The notes beneath the pieces are model-generated. The model searched no databases and was not told the origin of the DNA. It saw only the letters and a program-made list of their open reading frames with translations. A DNA stretch of 64,000 nucleotides from Ruegeria sp. R13_0 (lineage in GTDB: Bacteria; Pseudomonadota; Alphaproteobacteria; Rhodobacterales; Rhodobacteraceae). The DNA is taken from assembly GCF_017743995.1 (NCBI RefSeq), contig NZ_JAGHRB010000001.1, positions 248,001 through 312,000 of the forward strand, in the 5' to 3' direction. Shown here one piece after another: positions 42,027 to 50,987 of this stretch; position 1 is the first letter of the stretch, and every line of letters begins with the position of its first letter. A program made the translations under genes and the position numbers.

Positions 42027-42734
42027 ATGATCAATCTGAGGAAAAATGGGGCAATTGTACGTTCAAATGGCCCAATCGGGCTGTTTGGAGGGGGACAGAT
42101 CGGTCCTGAAGACCTGAATTTGGTGCTGAATCGCGTCACTTTTGCGGTCGCGGCAGACGGCGGCGCCTCGGTTCTGGTTGATTCGGGACGGATTCCGGAT
42201 GCCGTGATTGGTGATTTCGATTCGTTGTCCTCGGAAATCAGAGCTCGTATTCCCCAGGATCGCCTTTTTCCGATTGCGGAACAGGACAGCACGGATTTCG
42301 ACAAGGCGCTGCGCAACGTGCAGGCCCCCTTGGTGTTGGGGGCAGGATTTCTGGGAGGGCGGCTAGACCATCAATTGGCGGTCTTGAACACTCTGGTCCG
42401 GTATCCGGACAAAGCTTGTATTCTGATCGGCGCGCATGAGGTTGTGTTCCATGTGCCGCCAAGCATCGTGTTGGATCTGACACCGGGCGCGGTTGTTTCT
42501 CTCTTTCCTCTGAAACAAGTCACCGGACGCAGCCGTGGGTTGGAGTGGCCGATCGAGGGACTTCAATTCGATCCAAGCGGGCAGGTGGGCACCTCGAACC
42601 GTGTCATTTCAAAGCTTGAGCTTCAGATGGACGGTCCGGGAATGTTGGTGATGGTACCGCGCAGCGCTCTGGATCAGGTTATGCAGGCGTTTCAGTCGGG
42701 GCAGAGCGCGCCGTGGCCCTCTCGCGCAGAATAA
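42027..42734 (+). CDS. Thiamine diphosphokinase
   Basis: The 235-residue enzyme makes thiamine diphosphate from thiamine and ATP. Motifs seen are IGLFGGGQI (about 20-28), VAADGGASVLVDSGRIPDAV (about 43-62), IGDFDSLS (metal-binding), EQDSTDFDKAL, and LGAGFLGGRLDHQLAVL. The ATG at 42027 follows GGGA at six bases; earlier starts at 41997 and 42006 are less supported. Its last 56 bases overlap the end of the convergent EamA gene. It is divergent from the acidic protein gene (40272-41903). No thiamine riboswitch was found upstream. Confidence 0.9.
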   Translation: MINLRKNGAIVRSNGPIGLFGGGQIGPEDLNLVLNRVTFAVAADGGASVLVDSGRIPDAVIGDFDSLSSEIRARIPQDRLFPIAEQDSTDFDKALRNVQAPLVLGAGFLGGRLDHQLAVLNTLVRYPDKACILIGAHEVVFHVPPSIVLDLTPGAVVSLFPLKQVTGRSRGLEWPIEGLQFDPSGQVGTSNRVISKLELQMDGPGMLVMVPRSALDQVMQAFQSGQSAPWPSRAE

Positions 42735-43593
42735 CATAGAGGCCTGCTGCGATCGTGATCAAGATGCCGAGTGCGGCCAATCCGTTTGGTAGGTCGTGAA
42801 AGATCAGCCAGCCGATCAGGGTGGCGACGGGGATCTCAAGATACTGCATCGGTGCCAGCGTGGCCGAGGGCGCAAAACGCAGCGACCATGTCATAAACAG
42901 ATGGGCAACGGTCCCCAGCACTCCGATCGACAGAAGCAGCCAGTGTTCGTTGCCCGAGGGGAGGGTGAATGACAGCTCCCAGATATTAGACCGCGTTCCC
43001 CAGATCAGAAGCGGCAGTAGCAGGATTGTGGCGAACACGCCCGAGACGGCCTGTAGCGACATCGGGTCGGTCTCTTTGGCGATCTGGCGCGTGACCAGCA
43101 TGAACAAGGCAAAGACAACTGCGACGATCAGGGGCAAAAGCGCGGGCAGCCCGACTTCGGCAAAGCTGGGTTGAATGACCAGAAGGGTTCCGGCGAACCC
43201 GACGATACAGGCCGCAAGGCGGCGATGCCCGACCTCTTCGTTCAGTATATATTTCCCGAGCAGCAGCATGATGAAGGGCATCACGAAGGCGATGGCGACC
43301 GCGTCCGCAAGGGGCAGGAATTGCAATGCCGAGAACATCGCGGTGATGCCCGCGATGTGCAAAAGCGTGCGGATCAAAGTCAGTCGCAGAATACGACCCC
43401 GCATACGCCATGGCCTGCCGGTCATCGCGACCAGGGGCACAAGGATCGCCGCCTGAATAGCGAAACGCACGAAGACCAACAGCGCCAGCGGGGTTGTTTC
43501 CCCCAACAGCTTTGCCAGCGCATCCCCCATCGGGGCAAGTACGCAGAAACCAAGCATCAGTACGATGCCGAATACGGGACGATCCTGAGTCAT
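42679..43593 (-). CDS. EamA/DMT family transporter
   Basis: The 304-residue membrane protein has ten hydrophobic helices in two five-helix EamA repeats (for example VLMLGFCVLAPMGDALAKLL, FLPLADAVAIAFVMPFIMLL, ALLPLIVAVVFALFMLV, YLEIPVATLIGWLIFHD). It should move small metabolites across the inner membrane; the direction and substrate are unknown. The 3' end overlaps thiamine pyrophosphokinase by 56 bases on the opposite strand. Confidence 0.93.
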   Translation of the reverse strand: MTQDRPVFGIVLMLGFCVLAPMGDALAKLLGETTPLALLVFVRFAIQAAILVPLVAMTGRPWRMRGRILRLTLIRTLLHIAGITAMFSALQFLPLADAVAIAFVMPFIMLLLGKYILNEEVGHRRLAACIVGFAGTLLVIQPSFAEVGLPALLPLIVAVVFALFMLVTRQIAKETDPMSLQAVSGVFATILLLPLLIWGTRSNIWELSFTLPSGNEHWLLLSIGVLGTVAHLFMTWSLRFAPSATLAPMQYLEIPVATLIGWLIFHDLPNGLAALGILITIAAGLYVILRERATARSAPTETPA

Positions 43594-43638
43594 GGGCGCG
43601 ACGCTAGCGGTTTCCCAAGGCCGAGAAAAGCTCTGTTC

Positions 43639-44055
43639 TCAAGCCTTCGGAAGGGGTTGAACCTTGGTGTAGTCCGGGCCGATGCAGGTGGGCAAATCAT
43701 CGCCCAGTTTCAGCCACTCCAACTTCTCTTCATGTGAGACATGAAGTGTTGGCTGCAAGGCTTCGGGGCTCTCTAGCGTCGCGACATAGAGGTGAAGAAC
43801 GTCCGACATCTTGGTCGACCGAAATGAGATCGGCGTTCCGCAATGTGGGCAGAAGCTCCGTTCGACCCCAGGCGAAGAGTTGAAGCGCTTCGGTTCTTCT
43901 CCGGTCCAGCGCCACTGGCCGTCGCGCACCCCGAAATAGGTCGTCATCGGAGCGGCGCACTGGCGGCGGCAACTGTCGCAATGGCATGAGACGCAGGACA
44001 AGACCGGAGGACTAACTTCATACGCAACTTTGCCACACAAACAGTGTCCACGCAT
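43639..44055 (-). CDS. GFA family protein (glutathione-dependent formaldehyde-activating enzyme-like)
   Basis: The 138-residue protein has the Gfa zinc-site arrangement: MRGHCLCGKVAYEVSPPVLS (C5, C7), then SCHCDSCRR near residues 23-31 and FCPHCGTPISF (CxxC, about 68-78). Gfa-type domains bind zinc through these cysteines; some members convert formaldehyde and glutathione adducts, though many members have no such activity. The window has no formaldehyde dehydrogenase nearby. It lies just downstream of the serine dehydratase gene on the same strand (21 bases). Confidence 0.92.
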   Translation of the reverse strand: MRGHCLCGKVAYEVSPPVLSCVSCHCDSCRRQCAAPMTTYFGVRDGQWRWTGEEPKRFNSSPGVERSFCPHCGTPISFRSTKMSDVLHLYVATLESPEALQPTLHVSHEEKLEWLKLGDDLPTCIGPDYTKVQPLPKA

Positions 44056-44076
44056 TTCGTCACCTCCTGTCTGACC

Positions 44077-45450
44077 TCAGCAGTTCGGGACGTTTACGGC
44101 CAAACCACCCAATGAGGTTTCTTTGTACTTCTCATGCATATCATGCCCGGTCTGACGCATTGTCTCGATCACAGCGTCCAGAGGTACAAAATGCTGCCCA
44201 TCCCCGCGCAACGCAAGCGACGCGGCCGAAACGGCCTTGATCGCGCCAAGGCCGTTGCGCTCGATGCATGGCACTTGAACCAGCCCTGCAACCGGATCGC
44301 AGGTCATACCCAGATGATGCTCCAGCGCGATTTCGGCGGCGTTCTCGACCTGCTCGGGTGTGCCACCCATGACGGCGCACAGACCAGCCGCCGCCATCGC
44401 TGAGGCGCTGCCGACTTCGGCCTGACATCCAGCCTCAGCCCCAGAGATCGAGGCGTTGAATTTCACCAGCCCCCCAATGGCGGCTGCAGTCAGTAAGAAA
44501 TCCTCGATATGGCTTTCGGACGCGCCGGGCACGTGGTCGAGGTAATAACGCAGCACCGCAGGCAGAACACCTGCCGCGCCGTTGGTTGGCGCGGTGACCA
44601 CCTGACCTCCAGCCGCGTTTTCCTCATTCACGGCCATGGCGTAGACGCTCATCCAATCGTTGATGGTGTGCGGCGCGGTCAGGTTCATGCCGCGCTCGGC
44701 CATCAGCGCATCATAGATACTCTTGGCGCGACGTCGGACGCTGAGGCCGCCGGGCAGGATGCCATCGGTGGTCAATCCACGCTCGATACAGTCGTTCATG
44801 ACCTGCCAAAGCCGGGCAGAGCCCTTGGCAAAGCTATCCGCGCAGCCACGTGCGATTTCGTTGGCACGTTTCATTTCAGCAATGGATTTGCCGCTGGACT
44901 TTGCCATCTCCAACATCTCGACGGCGGATTTGAAGGGGAAGGGCACCGGGGCGCCTTCGTCGGTGGCCTTGCCAGCGGCCAGTTCCTCTTCGGTCAGAAC
45001 AAAGCCGCCGCCGATCGAGTAGAAGACCTGCCTCAGTATCACATCGCCCTGCGCGTCGGTTGCCATCAGGATCATACCGTTGGCGTGGCCGGGCAGGTTG
45101 TGGTCGTAGTCAAAGACCAGATCGGTTTTGGGGTTGAAGGCCAGCGTCGGCAGCCCCTCGGGCGTTACCGTGTGCGTCTCAGCAATTGCGGCCAGCGTGG
45201 CCTCGGCCTTGTCATTGTCATATGTGTCCGGCACGAAGCCGGCGAGGCCAAGAATGGTGGCGCGGTCGGTGGCATGACCCACCCCGGTAAAGGCCAGCGA
45301 ACCGTGTAGCGAGCCGCGCAGCCCGGCAAATTCAAACGGCGATGCGCGCATCACGTCCAGAAAACGCGCGGCGGCCACCATGGGGCCCATGGTGTGGGAT
45401 GAGGACGGGCCGATGCCCACTTTGAACATATCGAAGACAGAGAGGAACAT
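44077..45450 (-). CDS. sdaA: L-serine ammonia-lyase (iron-sulfur type)
   Basis: The 457-residue single-chain enzyme converts serine to pyruvate and ammonia using a 4Fe-4S cluster. The beta-like N-terminal part begins MFLSVFDMFKVGIGPSSSHT (the SSSHT motif), and the alpha-like C-terminal part has SISGAEAGCQAEVGSASAMA, GMTCDPVAGLVQVPCIERNG, with the three expected cluster cysteines (in AGCQAE, MTCDPV and VPCIER). Full length. The start lies one base after the stop of the upstream GST-like gene, with no clear ribosome site, so it probably relies on coupled translation. Confidence 0.96.
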   Translation of the reverse strand: MFLSVFDMFKVGIGPSSSHTMGPMVAAARFLDVMRASPFEFAGLRGSLHGSLAFTGVGHATDRATILGLAGFVPDTYDNDKAEATLAAIAETHTVTPEGLPTLAFNPKTDLVFDYDHNLPGHANGMILMATDAQGDVILRQVFYSIGGGFVLTEEELAAGKATDEGAPVPFPFKSAVEMLEMAKSSGKSIAEMKRANEIARGCADSFAKGSARLWQVMNDCIERGLTTDGILPGGLSVRRRAKSIYDALMAERGMNLTAPHTINDWMSVYAMAVNEENAAGGQVVTAPTNGAAGVLPAVLRYYLDHVPGASESHIEDFLLTAAAIGGLVKFNASISGAEAGCQAEVGSASAMAAAGLCAVMGGTPEQVENAAEIALEHHLGMTCDPVAGLVQVPCIERNGLGAIKAVSAASLALRGDGQHFVPLDAVIETMRQTGHDMHEKYKETSLGGLAVNVPNC

Positions 45451-45451
45451 G

Positions 45452-46153
45452 TCAGATAGCTGAGCCTTCAGGAGGGTTGGCATAGATGGGTGAGGTGAAC
45501 GGCGTGGCCCCAAGACCTTCGGCGGCTATGGCCGTTCGCGTTGCGGGACGCATCTCTAGCTGTGTCAGGATGCGCTGAAGATAGGGCGTATCCGCCAGTT
45601 GGTACCAGCTGCGGTCAGCGTTGGATGGGTAGAGCGCCATCCACCGCATCATGCAGGCGATATAGTATGTCAGTACTGACGGCTGATCAGCGCTGAGCCA
45701 TTCCGGTGCTTGCGCAGCGACCGCGTCCAGAATTTTCAGATGAGTGCGCAGCCTTGGGCGTATCCCGGCCCGCAGGGTCTCGGCCTGTTCGGGGGCGATG
45801 TATTTCTCGGCATAGAACAGGATGCGCAGATCGGCGTGGAGCGTGTTTGACGCGAAAAACAGCCATTTCAGAAAGGCGGCCCGGTCAAGGCTGGTCGAGG
45901 TGGGCGCAAGTTGCCCATGGCTGTCGGCCAGCCACAGCAGAATGGCTGCTGTCTCGAATATCGGCCCCTGAGGGGTTTCGAGAACCGGGATCAGCCCGTT
46001 CGGGTTCAACGCTCGGTAGGCTGTGCTGTCTTGCGCGTTCTGACGACGATCAACCAGCACCGTCTCATAGGGCTGGTTCATTTCGTCCAGCACCAGCCGG
46101 ATCACCAGCGAGGCGTTATCAGGGGCATAGTGCAGGCGATAGGGCGTCATCAT
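45452..46153 (-). CDS. Glutathione S-transferase family protein
   Basis: The 233-residue protein has a thioredoxin-like N-terminal domain (MMTPYRLHYAPDNASLVIRL, then NPNGLIPVLETPQGPIFETA, about residues 52-71, with the cis-Pro and the glutathione-binding E-T/S) and an all-helical C-terminal domain. Catalytic Ser/Cys is replaced by Asn/Ser near residue 13-14, typical of bacterial GSTs. The 27 residues upstream of the ATG at 46153 are not conserved. It runs directly into the serine dehydratase gene, with one base between. Confidence 0.88.
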   Translation of the reverse strand: MMTPYRLHYAPDNASLVIRLVLDEMNQPYETVLVDRRQNAQDSTAYRALNPNGLIPVLETPQGPIFETAAILLWLADSHGQLAPTSTSLDRAAFLKWLFFASNTLHADLRILFYAEKYIAPEQAETLRAGIRPRLRTHLKILDAVAAQAPEWLSADQPSVLTYYIACMMRWMALYPSNADRSWYQLADTPYLQRILTQLEMRPATRTAIAAEGLGATPFTSPIYANPPEGSAI

Positions 46154-46322
46154 ACGGACTAGATATACAGCAACCGAAACCGGAAAAGCCTTGTTTGCGA
46201 CGTTTCCGATAGGAAACGCGCAATTGAGCGACATCTTTCACATACGGGCGACGTGAATTGGGTCTCGAAGTTGGGGGGAGCATTGCATATAAGTCTTGCA
46301 GAGCATTTGGGGAAGACTGCCA

Positions 46323-47111
46323 ATGACCGCGGATTTGTCGCCAATCGACACAGCCAAATACGTTGCGGCCTACCGCGCGGCCGACATGGTCGAAAACGGA
46401 ATGCGGGTGGGTCTGGGCACCGGTTCGACCGCCGCCTGGCTTGTTCGCCGTCTGGGCGAGCGTGTCCAGCAAGAAGGCCTGCGCATCAAGGGCGTACCAA
46501 CCTCAACCCGAACCGCGCAACTGGCGCGTGAAGTCGGGATCGAGGTCGTGTCGCTGGATCAGGCCGGATGGTTGGACCTGACGATTGACGGCGCGGATGA
46601 GTTCGACGGTGATCTGAACCTCATCAAAGGCGGTGGCGGCGCGCATCTGCAGGAAAAAATCGTGGCAACGGCCAGCGATCAGATGGTGGTGATCGCCGAT
46701 GCCGGGAAAGAGGTCGAAACGCTCGGCGCATTCCCGCTGCCGGTCGAGGTGATCCCATTTGGCTGGCAGACCACTCGAACGCTGATCGAAGAAGTTCTGG
46801 ATACGATGGATGTGCTTGGCACCAATTCAGCCCTTCGCATGAATGGTGAGGCCCCATTTGTGACCGATGAGGGTAACCATATCCTCGACCTGCATCTGCA
46901 GCGGATCGGCAATGCCCGGCAGATGGCGCTGGTTTTGAACCAGGTGCCGGGTGTCGTCGAGAACGGGCTGTTCGTAGATATCTGCGACAAGGTCGTTGTG
47001 GGCTACGGCGATGGTCGGGTCGAGCTGCGCGATATCAATGCCGGAACCGTTGAGTTGGACCAGTTCCTTGGGGGCGCCAAGGACAACCTGTTTTCGGATT
47101 TTTCAGACTGA
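46323..47111 (+). CDS. rpiA: Ribose-5-phosphate isomerase A
   Basis: The 262-residue enzyme interconverts ribose 5-phosphate and ribulose 5-phosphate. Hallmarks are GLGTGSTAAWLVRRLGER (about 30-47, substrate loop), DLTIDGADEFDGDLNLIKGG (about 83-102, catalytic Asp/Lys) and NSALRMNGEAPFVTDEGNHI. GGGGAAG precedes the ATG at 46323; the ORF reading from 46296 is not supported by a ribosome site. It is followed by gor 123 bases later. A GGGCGC/GCGCCC hairpin sits in that gap at 47176-47192. Confidence 0.97.
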   Translation: MTADLSPIDTAKYVAAYRAADMVENGMRVGLGTGSTAAWLVRRLGERVQQEGLRIKGVPTSTRTAQLAREVGIEVVSLDQAGWLDLTIDGADEFDGDLNLIKGGGGAHLQEKIVATASDQMVVIADAGKEVETLGAFPLPVEVIPFGWQTTRTLIEEVLDTMDVLGTNSALRMNGEAPFVTDEGNHILDLHLQRIGNARQMALVLNQVPGVVENGLFVDICDKVVVGYGDGRVELRDINAGTVELDQFLGGAKDNLFSDFSD

Positions 47112-47234
47112 GTGGAAAGCGACATCCCGAAGACGTGGCAAAATATACCGAAATTTGCGCCTTTGGGGGTTGGCAGGGCGCTTTTCGCGCCCAGATATCC
47201 AAAGAATTTTGCAAGCTGAATGAAGGAACCCAGC

Positions 47235-48593
47235 ATGAGCTTTGACTATGATCTCTTCGTAATCGGCGGAGGCTCGGGCGGGGTCCGCGCGGCGCGCGTA
47301 GCGGCGGGTGAAAACGGTGCCAAAGTGGCTCTGGCGGAAGAGGATCGGTACGGCGGCACTTGCGTTATCCGTGGCTGTGTTCCCAAGAAACTGATGGTTT
47401 TCGCCAGCGAATACTCAGGGATGGTCGGTGACGCGCGGGCTTATGGCTGGGACATTCAGCCCGGAGCGTTCAACTGGAACACCTTCCACGACAAGCTGGT
47501 GACGGAACTGGATCGGCTGGAAGGTATCTACCGCAACATCCTGAAAAACAACGGGGTTGAGAGCTTTGATCAGCGCGCCCATGTGGTCGATCCGCATACG
47601 GTTGAACTGGCCGACGGCACACGCAAAACCGCCAAGCATATCCTGATTGCGACGGGTGGCCGTCCGGTTGTGCCGGACTTCCCCGGCTCGGATCTGGCGA
47701 TCACCTCGAATGAAATCTTCCACCTTGAGAAACTGCCCGAAAGCATCCTGATCGTCGGCGGCGGCTATATCGCCAGCGAATTTGCCGGGATCATGAACGG
47801 GCTGGGCGTCAAAACTACTCAGTTTTACCGCGGTGCGCAGATCCTGCGTGGCTTTGACGAAGAGGCGCGGGGCCTGATCTGTGAAGAGATGCGCCAGAAC
47901 GGTATCGACGTGCGTCTGGGCACCAATGTGCTTGAGATGACGAAGGAGGGCGACAAGATCCGCGTCAAAGCCACCGACGGGACCGAGGATCATTTCGACG
48001 TGGTCATGTATGCCACCGGGCGCGCTCCGAACACGGACAATCTGGGGCTGGAGGACGTGGGCGTCGCACGTGGCCGCAAGGGAGAGATCGACGTGGATGA
48101 ATATAGCCAAACCGGCGTGCCCTCGATCTACGCGATTGGTGATGTGACCGACCGCGTGAACCTGACCCCGGTTGCGATCCGCGAAGGCATGGCCTTTGTT
48201 GAGACCGTCTTCAAAGGCAACCCGACCCCTGTGGATCACGAACTGATCCCGACCGCGATTTTCACCCAGCCCGAATTCGGCACCGTCGGCCTCAGCGAAG
48301 AAGAAGCGGCGGCACAAGAGCCGGTGGAAATCTACGCGACCTCGTTCAAGCCGATGCAGAAATCCTTTGCCGGTGGCACTCAGAGGGTTCTGATGAAGCT
48401 GATCGTGTCTCAGGCGACGCGCAAGGTGTTGGGTTGTCACATCGTGGCGCCGGGCGCGGGTGAGATGATCCAGCTGGCAGGCATTGCCGTCAAAATGGGT
48501 GCGACCAAGGAAGATTTCGACCGCACGGTTGCAGTTCACCCGGTCATGGCCGAAGAACTGGTGACAATGCGGCAACCTGTACGCACGGCTTGA
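47235..48593 (+). CDS. gor: Glutathione-disulfide reductase
   Basis: The 452-residue flavoenzyme reduces GSSG with NADPH. It begins MSFDYDLFVIGGGSGGVRAA (FAD loop), then YGGTCVIRGCVPKKLMVFA with the redox-active CVIRGC pair (about 42-47). NADPH-binding GGGYIASEFAGIMNGLG is near 174-190, and the C-terminal HPVMAEELVT has the active-site His-Glu. Normal length. AAGGA precedes the ATG. Two GSTs and a Gfa-like gene elsewhere in the window also use glutathione. Confidence 0.95.
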   Translation: MSFDYDLFVIGGGSGGVRAARVAAGENGAKVALAEEDRYGGTCVIRGCVPKKLMVFASEYSGMVGDARAYGWDIQPGAFNWNTFHDKLVTELDRLEGIYRNILKNNGVESFDQRAHVVDPHTVELADGTRKTAKHILIATGGRPVVPDFPGSDLAITSNEIFHLEKLPESILIVGGGYIASEFAGIMNGLGVKTTQFYRGAQILRGFDEEARGLICEEMRQNGIDVRLGTNVLEMTKEGDKIRVKATDGTEDHFDVVMYATGRAPNTDNLGLEDVGVARGRKGEIDVDEYSQTGVPSIYAIGDVTDRVNLTPVAIREGMAFVETVFKGNPTPVDHELIPTAIFTQPEFGTVGLSEEEAAAQEPVEIYATSFKPMQKSFAGGTQRVLMKLIVSQATRKVLGCHIVAPGAGEMIQLAGIAVKMGATKEDFDRTVAVHPVMAEELVTMRQPVRTA

Positions 48594-48626
48594 TTTGCAA
48601 CTGCGCGCAACCAAGTTACAAGGAAC

Positions 48627-48642
48627 ACCGTGATCACACGGT
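48627..48642. promoter_or_regulatory. Short dyad upstream of hflK
   Basis: ACCGTG (48627-48632) and CACGGT (48637-48642) form a six-base dyad around ATCA, 24 bases before hflK. It could be an operator or a leader hairpin. Too short to assign. Confidence 0.3.
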
Positions 48643-48665
48643 CAAACACAAGGGAATAGACACAT

Positions 48666-49811
48666 ATGGCGGGCAACAGCGGTGGCCCCTGGGGGGGCGG
48701 AGGCTCCTCTGGTGGTGGAGGAAATCGGGGCAATAACGGTGACGGGCGCAAGCCTCCCGAAGGGGAGAGCCCGCAGATCCCCGAAATCGATGAGCTGATG
48801 AAAAAAGGGCAAGAGCAGCTGCGCGTCCTCATGGGCGGTCGTGGCGGCGGTGGCCGTGGGAGCAACGGTTCAGGCGGTGGCGGCGGTGGTCCGATCTTTA
48901 CCAAGGGCACCTTGGCGATTGGCGCATTGGTCGCAATCGGCCTCTGGGCTGCGGCCAGTTTTTACACCGTCAAGCCGGAAGAACAGTCAGTTGAACTGTT
49001 CCTTGGCGAATTCTCGGCTGTTGGAAATCCCGGTCTGAACTTTGCACCTTGGCCGTTCGTAACTGCTGAAGTCATCCCCGTTACACGGGAACAGAATGAA
49101 GACATGGGCGGCGCGCGTGGCAGCGATGACGGTCTGATGCTGACCGGTGACGAAAACGTTGTCGATATCGACTATCAGGTCGTTTGGAATATCAACGACC
49201 CCGCCAAGTTCCTCTTCAACCTGCGCGACCCGCGCCAAACGATCCGGGCAGTATCAGAGTCGGCGATGCGTGAGATTATCGCGCAAAGCGAACTTGCTCC
49301 GATCCTGAACAGAGATCGTGGTATCATTGCAGATCGTCTGCAGGAACTGATCCAGGCGACAATGGACAGCTACGATTCGGGCGTGAACATCGTCCGCGTG
49401 AACTTCGACAAGGCTGACCCGCCGCAGGACGTGATTGCCGCGTTCCGTGATGTTCAGGCCGCTGCGCAGGAACGGGATCGTCTGCAGAATGTGGCGGATG
49501 CCTATGCCAACCGTGTTCTCGCGGAAGCGCGTGGTGAAGCCGCTCAGGTTCTGGAAGAGGCCGAAGCCTACCGCGCCCAACAGATCAACAGCGCCCAAGG
49601 TGAGGCCAGCCGCTTCAGCGCGGTTCTGGAGGAATATTCCAAAGCGCCGGATGTAACCCGCAAGCGTCTGTATCTGGAGCGCATGGAGCAGGTTCTGGGT
49701 GACGTGGACAAGATCATCCTTGACGAAAACACCGGCGGCTCGGGGCAGGGCGTTGTGCCGTACCTGCCGTTGAACGAACTGCGTCGTACCCCTGCAGCGG
49801 AGAGCAACTGA
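48666..49811 (+). CDS. hflK: FtsH protease regulator HflK
   Basis: The 381-residue protein has a Gly/Ser-rich cytoplasmic N-terminus (residues 1-80, with repeated GGGG runs), one transmembrane helix at about 83-102 (LAIGALVAIGLWAAASFYTV), and a periplasmic SPFH/band-7 domain (VKPEEQSVELFLGEFSAVGN onward). HflK and HflC form a large ring around FtsH in the inner membrane and tune its proteolysis. The stop overlaps the hflC start by one base (TGATG). The three genes hflK-hflC-DUF2065 are a conserved operon. Confidence 0.96.
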   Translation: MAGNSGGPWGGGGSSGGGGNRGNNGDGRKPPEGESPQIPEIDELMKKGQEQLRVLMGGRGGGGRGSNGSGGGGGGPIFTKGTLAIGALVAIGLWAAASFYTVKPEEQSVELFLGEFSAVGNPGLNFAPWPFVTAEVIPVTREQNEDMGGARGSDDGLMLTGDENVVDIDYQVVWNINDPAKFLFNLRDPRQTIRAVSESAMREIIAQSELAPILNRDRGIIADRLQELIQATMDSYDSGVNIVRVNFDKADPPQDVIAAFRDVQAAAQERDRLQNVADAYANRVLAEARGEAAQVLEEAEAYRAQQINSAQGEASRFSAVLEEYSKAPDVTRKRLYLERMEQVLGDVDKIILDENTGGSGQGVVPYLPLNELRRTPAAESN

Positions 49812-50689
49812 TGCGTAAAACGACATTTATCCTACCCGTCGTCTTCCTCGCGATTGTCGGTGTTCTGTCCTCGGTCTTCATCGTGGATGAGCGTGAACGC
49901 GCTCTGGTTCTGCAGTTTGGTCGCGTTGTTGCGGTCAAGGAAGAGCCCGGATTGGCGTTTAAAATCCCTCTGATTCAAGAGGTTGTGCGCTATGATGACC
50001 GCATCCTTTCGATCGACGTGCAACCGCTTGAGGTGACACCTCTTGATGACCGTCGTCTGGTGGTTGATGCCTTCGCGCGCTACCGGATTTCAGATCTGGA
50101 GCAGTTCCGTCAGGCCGTTGGTGTTGGCGGTATTCCGGTGGCCGAGGACCGTCTTGACCGTATCCTTCGCGCGGAAACCCGGGAAGTTTTGGGTTCGGTC
50201 TCCTCGCGGGATATCCTCAGCTCTGACCGTGCGGCCCTGATGCTGCGGATCCGCAACAGCGCAATTGCCGAGGCACGCGCGCTGGGCGTCAACGTCATCG
50301 ACGTGCGTCTGAAAGCAACCGACCTGCCGCAAGCGAACCTTGAGGCGACCTTTGATCGGATGAAAGCCGAGCGGGAACGTGAAGCGACCGACGAACGCGC
50401 CCGTGGTAACGAAGCCGCGCAGCGTGTCCGCGCGCAGGCCGACCGGACCGTGGTTGAACTGGTTTCGGATGCCAACCGCGAGGCCGAGATCATCCGCGGT
50501 GAGGCTGACGCTGAACGCAACGCGATCTTCGCTGAAGCCTTTGGCAAAGACCCCGAGTTCTTTGAGTTCTACCGCTCACTGTCCGCCTACGAGCGGGCCT
50601 TGCAGGGCGGGAACAGCTCGATGGTCCTCAGCCCGGATTCGGAGTTCTTCAACTACCTGAAATCGCCCACCGGGCAGGCGACCCAGTAA
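49811..50689 (+). CDS. hflC: FtsH protease modulator HflC
   Basis: The 292-residue protein starts with a signal-anchor helix (TTFILPVVFLAIVGVLSSVF, residues 3-22), then the SPFH domain (IVDERERALVLQFGRVVAVK, then VDAFARYRISDLEQFRQAV). A coiled coil rich in Glu/Arg/Ala follows near 175-240 (EREATDERARGNEAAQRVRA). It pairs with HflK around FtsH. The stop shares one base with the start of the DUF2065 gene, so the operon is translationally linked. Confidence 0.96.
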   Translation: MRKTTFILPVVFLAIVGVLSSVFIVDERERALVLQFGRVVAVKEEPGLAFKIPLIQEVVRYDDRILSIDVQPLEVTPLDDRRLVVDAFARYRISDLEQFRQAVGVGGIPVAEDRLDRILRAETREVLGSVSSRDILSSDRAALMLRIRNSAIAEARALGVNVIDVRLKATDLPQANLEATFDRMKAEREREATDERARGNEAAQRVRAQADRTVVELVSDANREAEIIRGEADAERNAIFAEAFGKDPEFFEFYRSLSAYERALQGGNSSMVLSPDSEFFNYLKSPTGQATQ

Positions 50690-50883
50690 TGGGTATGATC
50701 CTTCTGGCCTTCGGGCTGGTGCTGATTGTCGAGGGGCTGGCCTACGCGCTGGCCCCTTCGCTTATTGAACGTATGTTAGAGGCGCTGCGCACGCTGCCAG
50801 AACAGGCGCGGCGTTTGGCAGGGCTGCTCTGCGTTGTCAGTGGTCTGGTGCTGCTTTGGGGCGCCTATCAGCTGGGGTTTTGA
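50689..50883 (+). CDS. DUF2065 small membrane protein
   Basis: The 64-residue protein has an N-terminal helix (MILLAFGLVLIVEGLAYALA), a polar middle (LRTLPEQARRLAGLL) and a second helix (LCVVSGLVLLWGAYQLGF). The pattern is that of DUF2065/YjeT-like proteins, normally found beside hflKC, of unknown function. It overlaps the hflC stop by one base. Confidence 0.9.
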   Translation: MGMILLAFGLVLIVEGLAYALAPSLIERMLEALRTLPEQARRLAGLLCVVSGLVLLWGAYQLGF

Positions 50884-50987
50884 CCCGCTGAACTCACTTG
50901 CCGGTGATTTCCCCGCGATCCTCAGTTGCGAGCGTGATCAAACCGACTACATTGGGTGTCAAGAAGGCCTGCCTTAGGGTGGTCTGT

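Noticed and set aside
47415..48614. 399-residue minus-strand open frame opposite gor
   Set aside because: Antisense shadow of a clearly identified gene.
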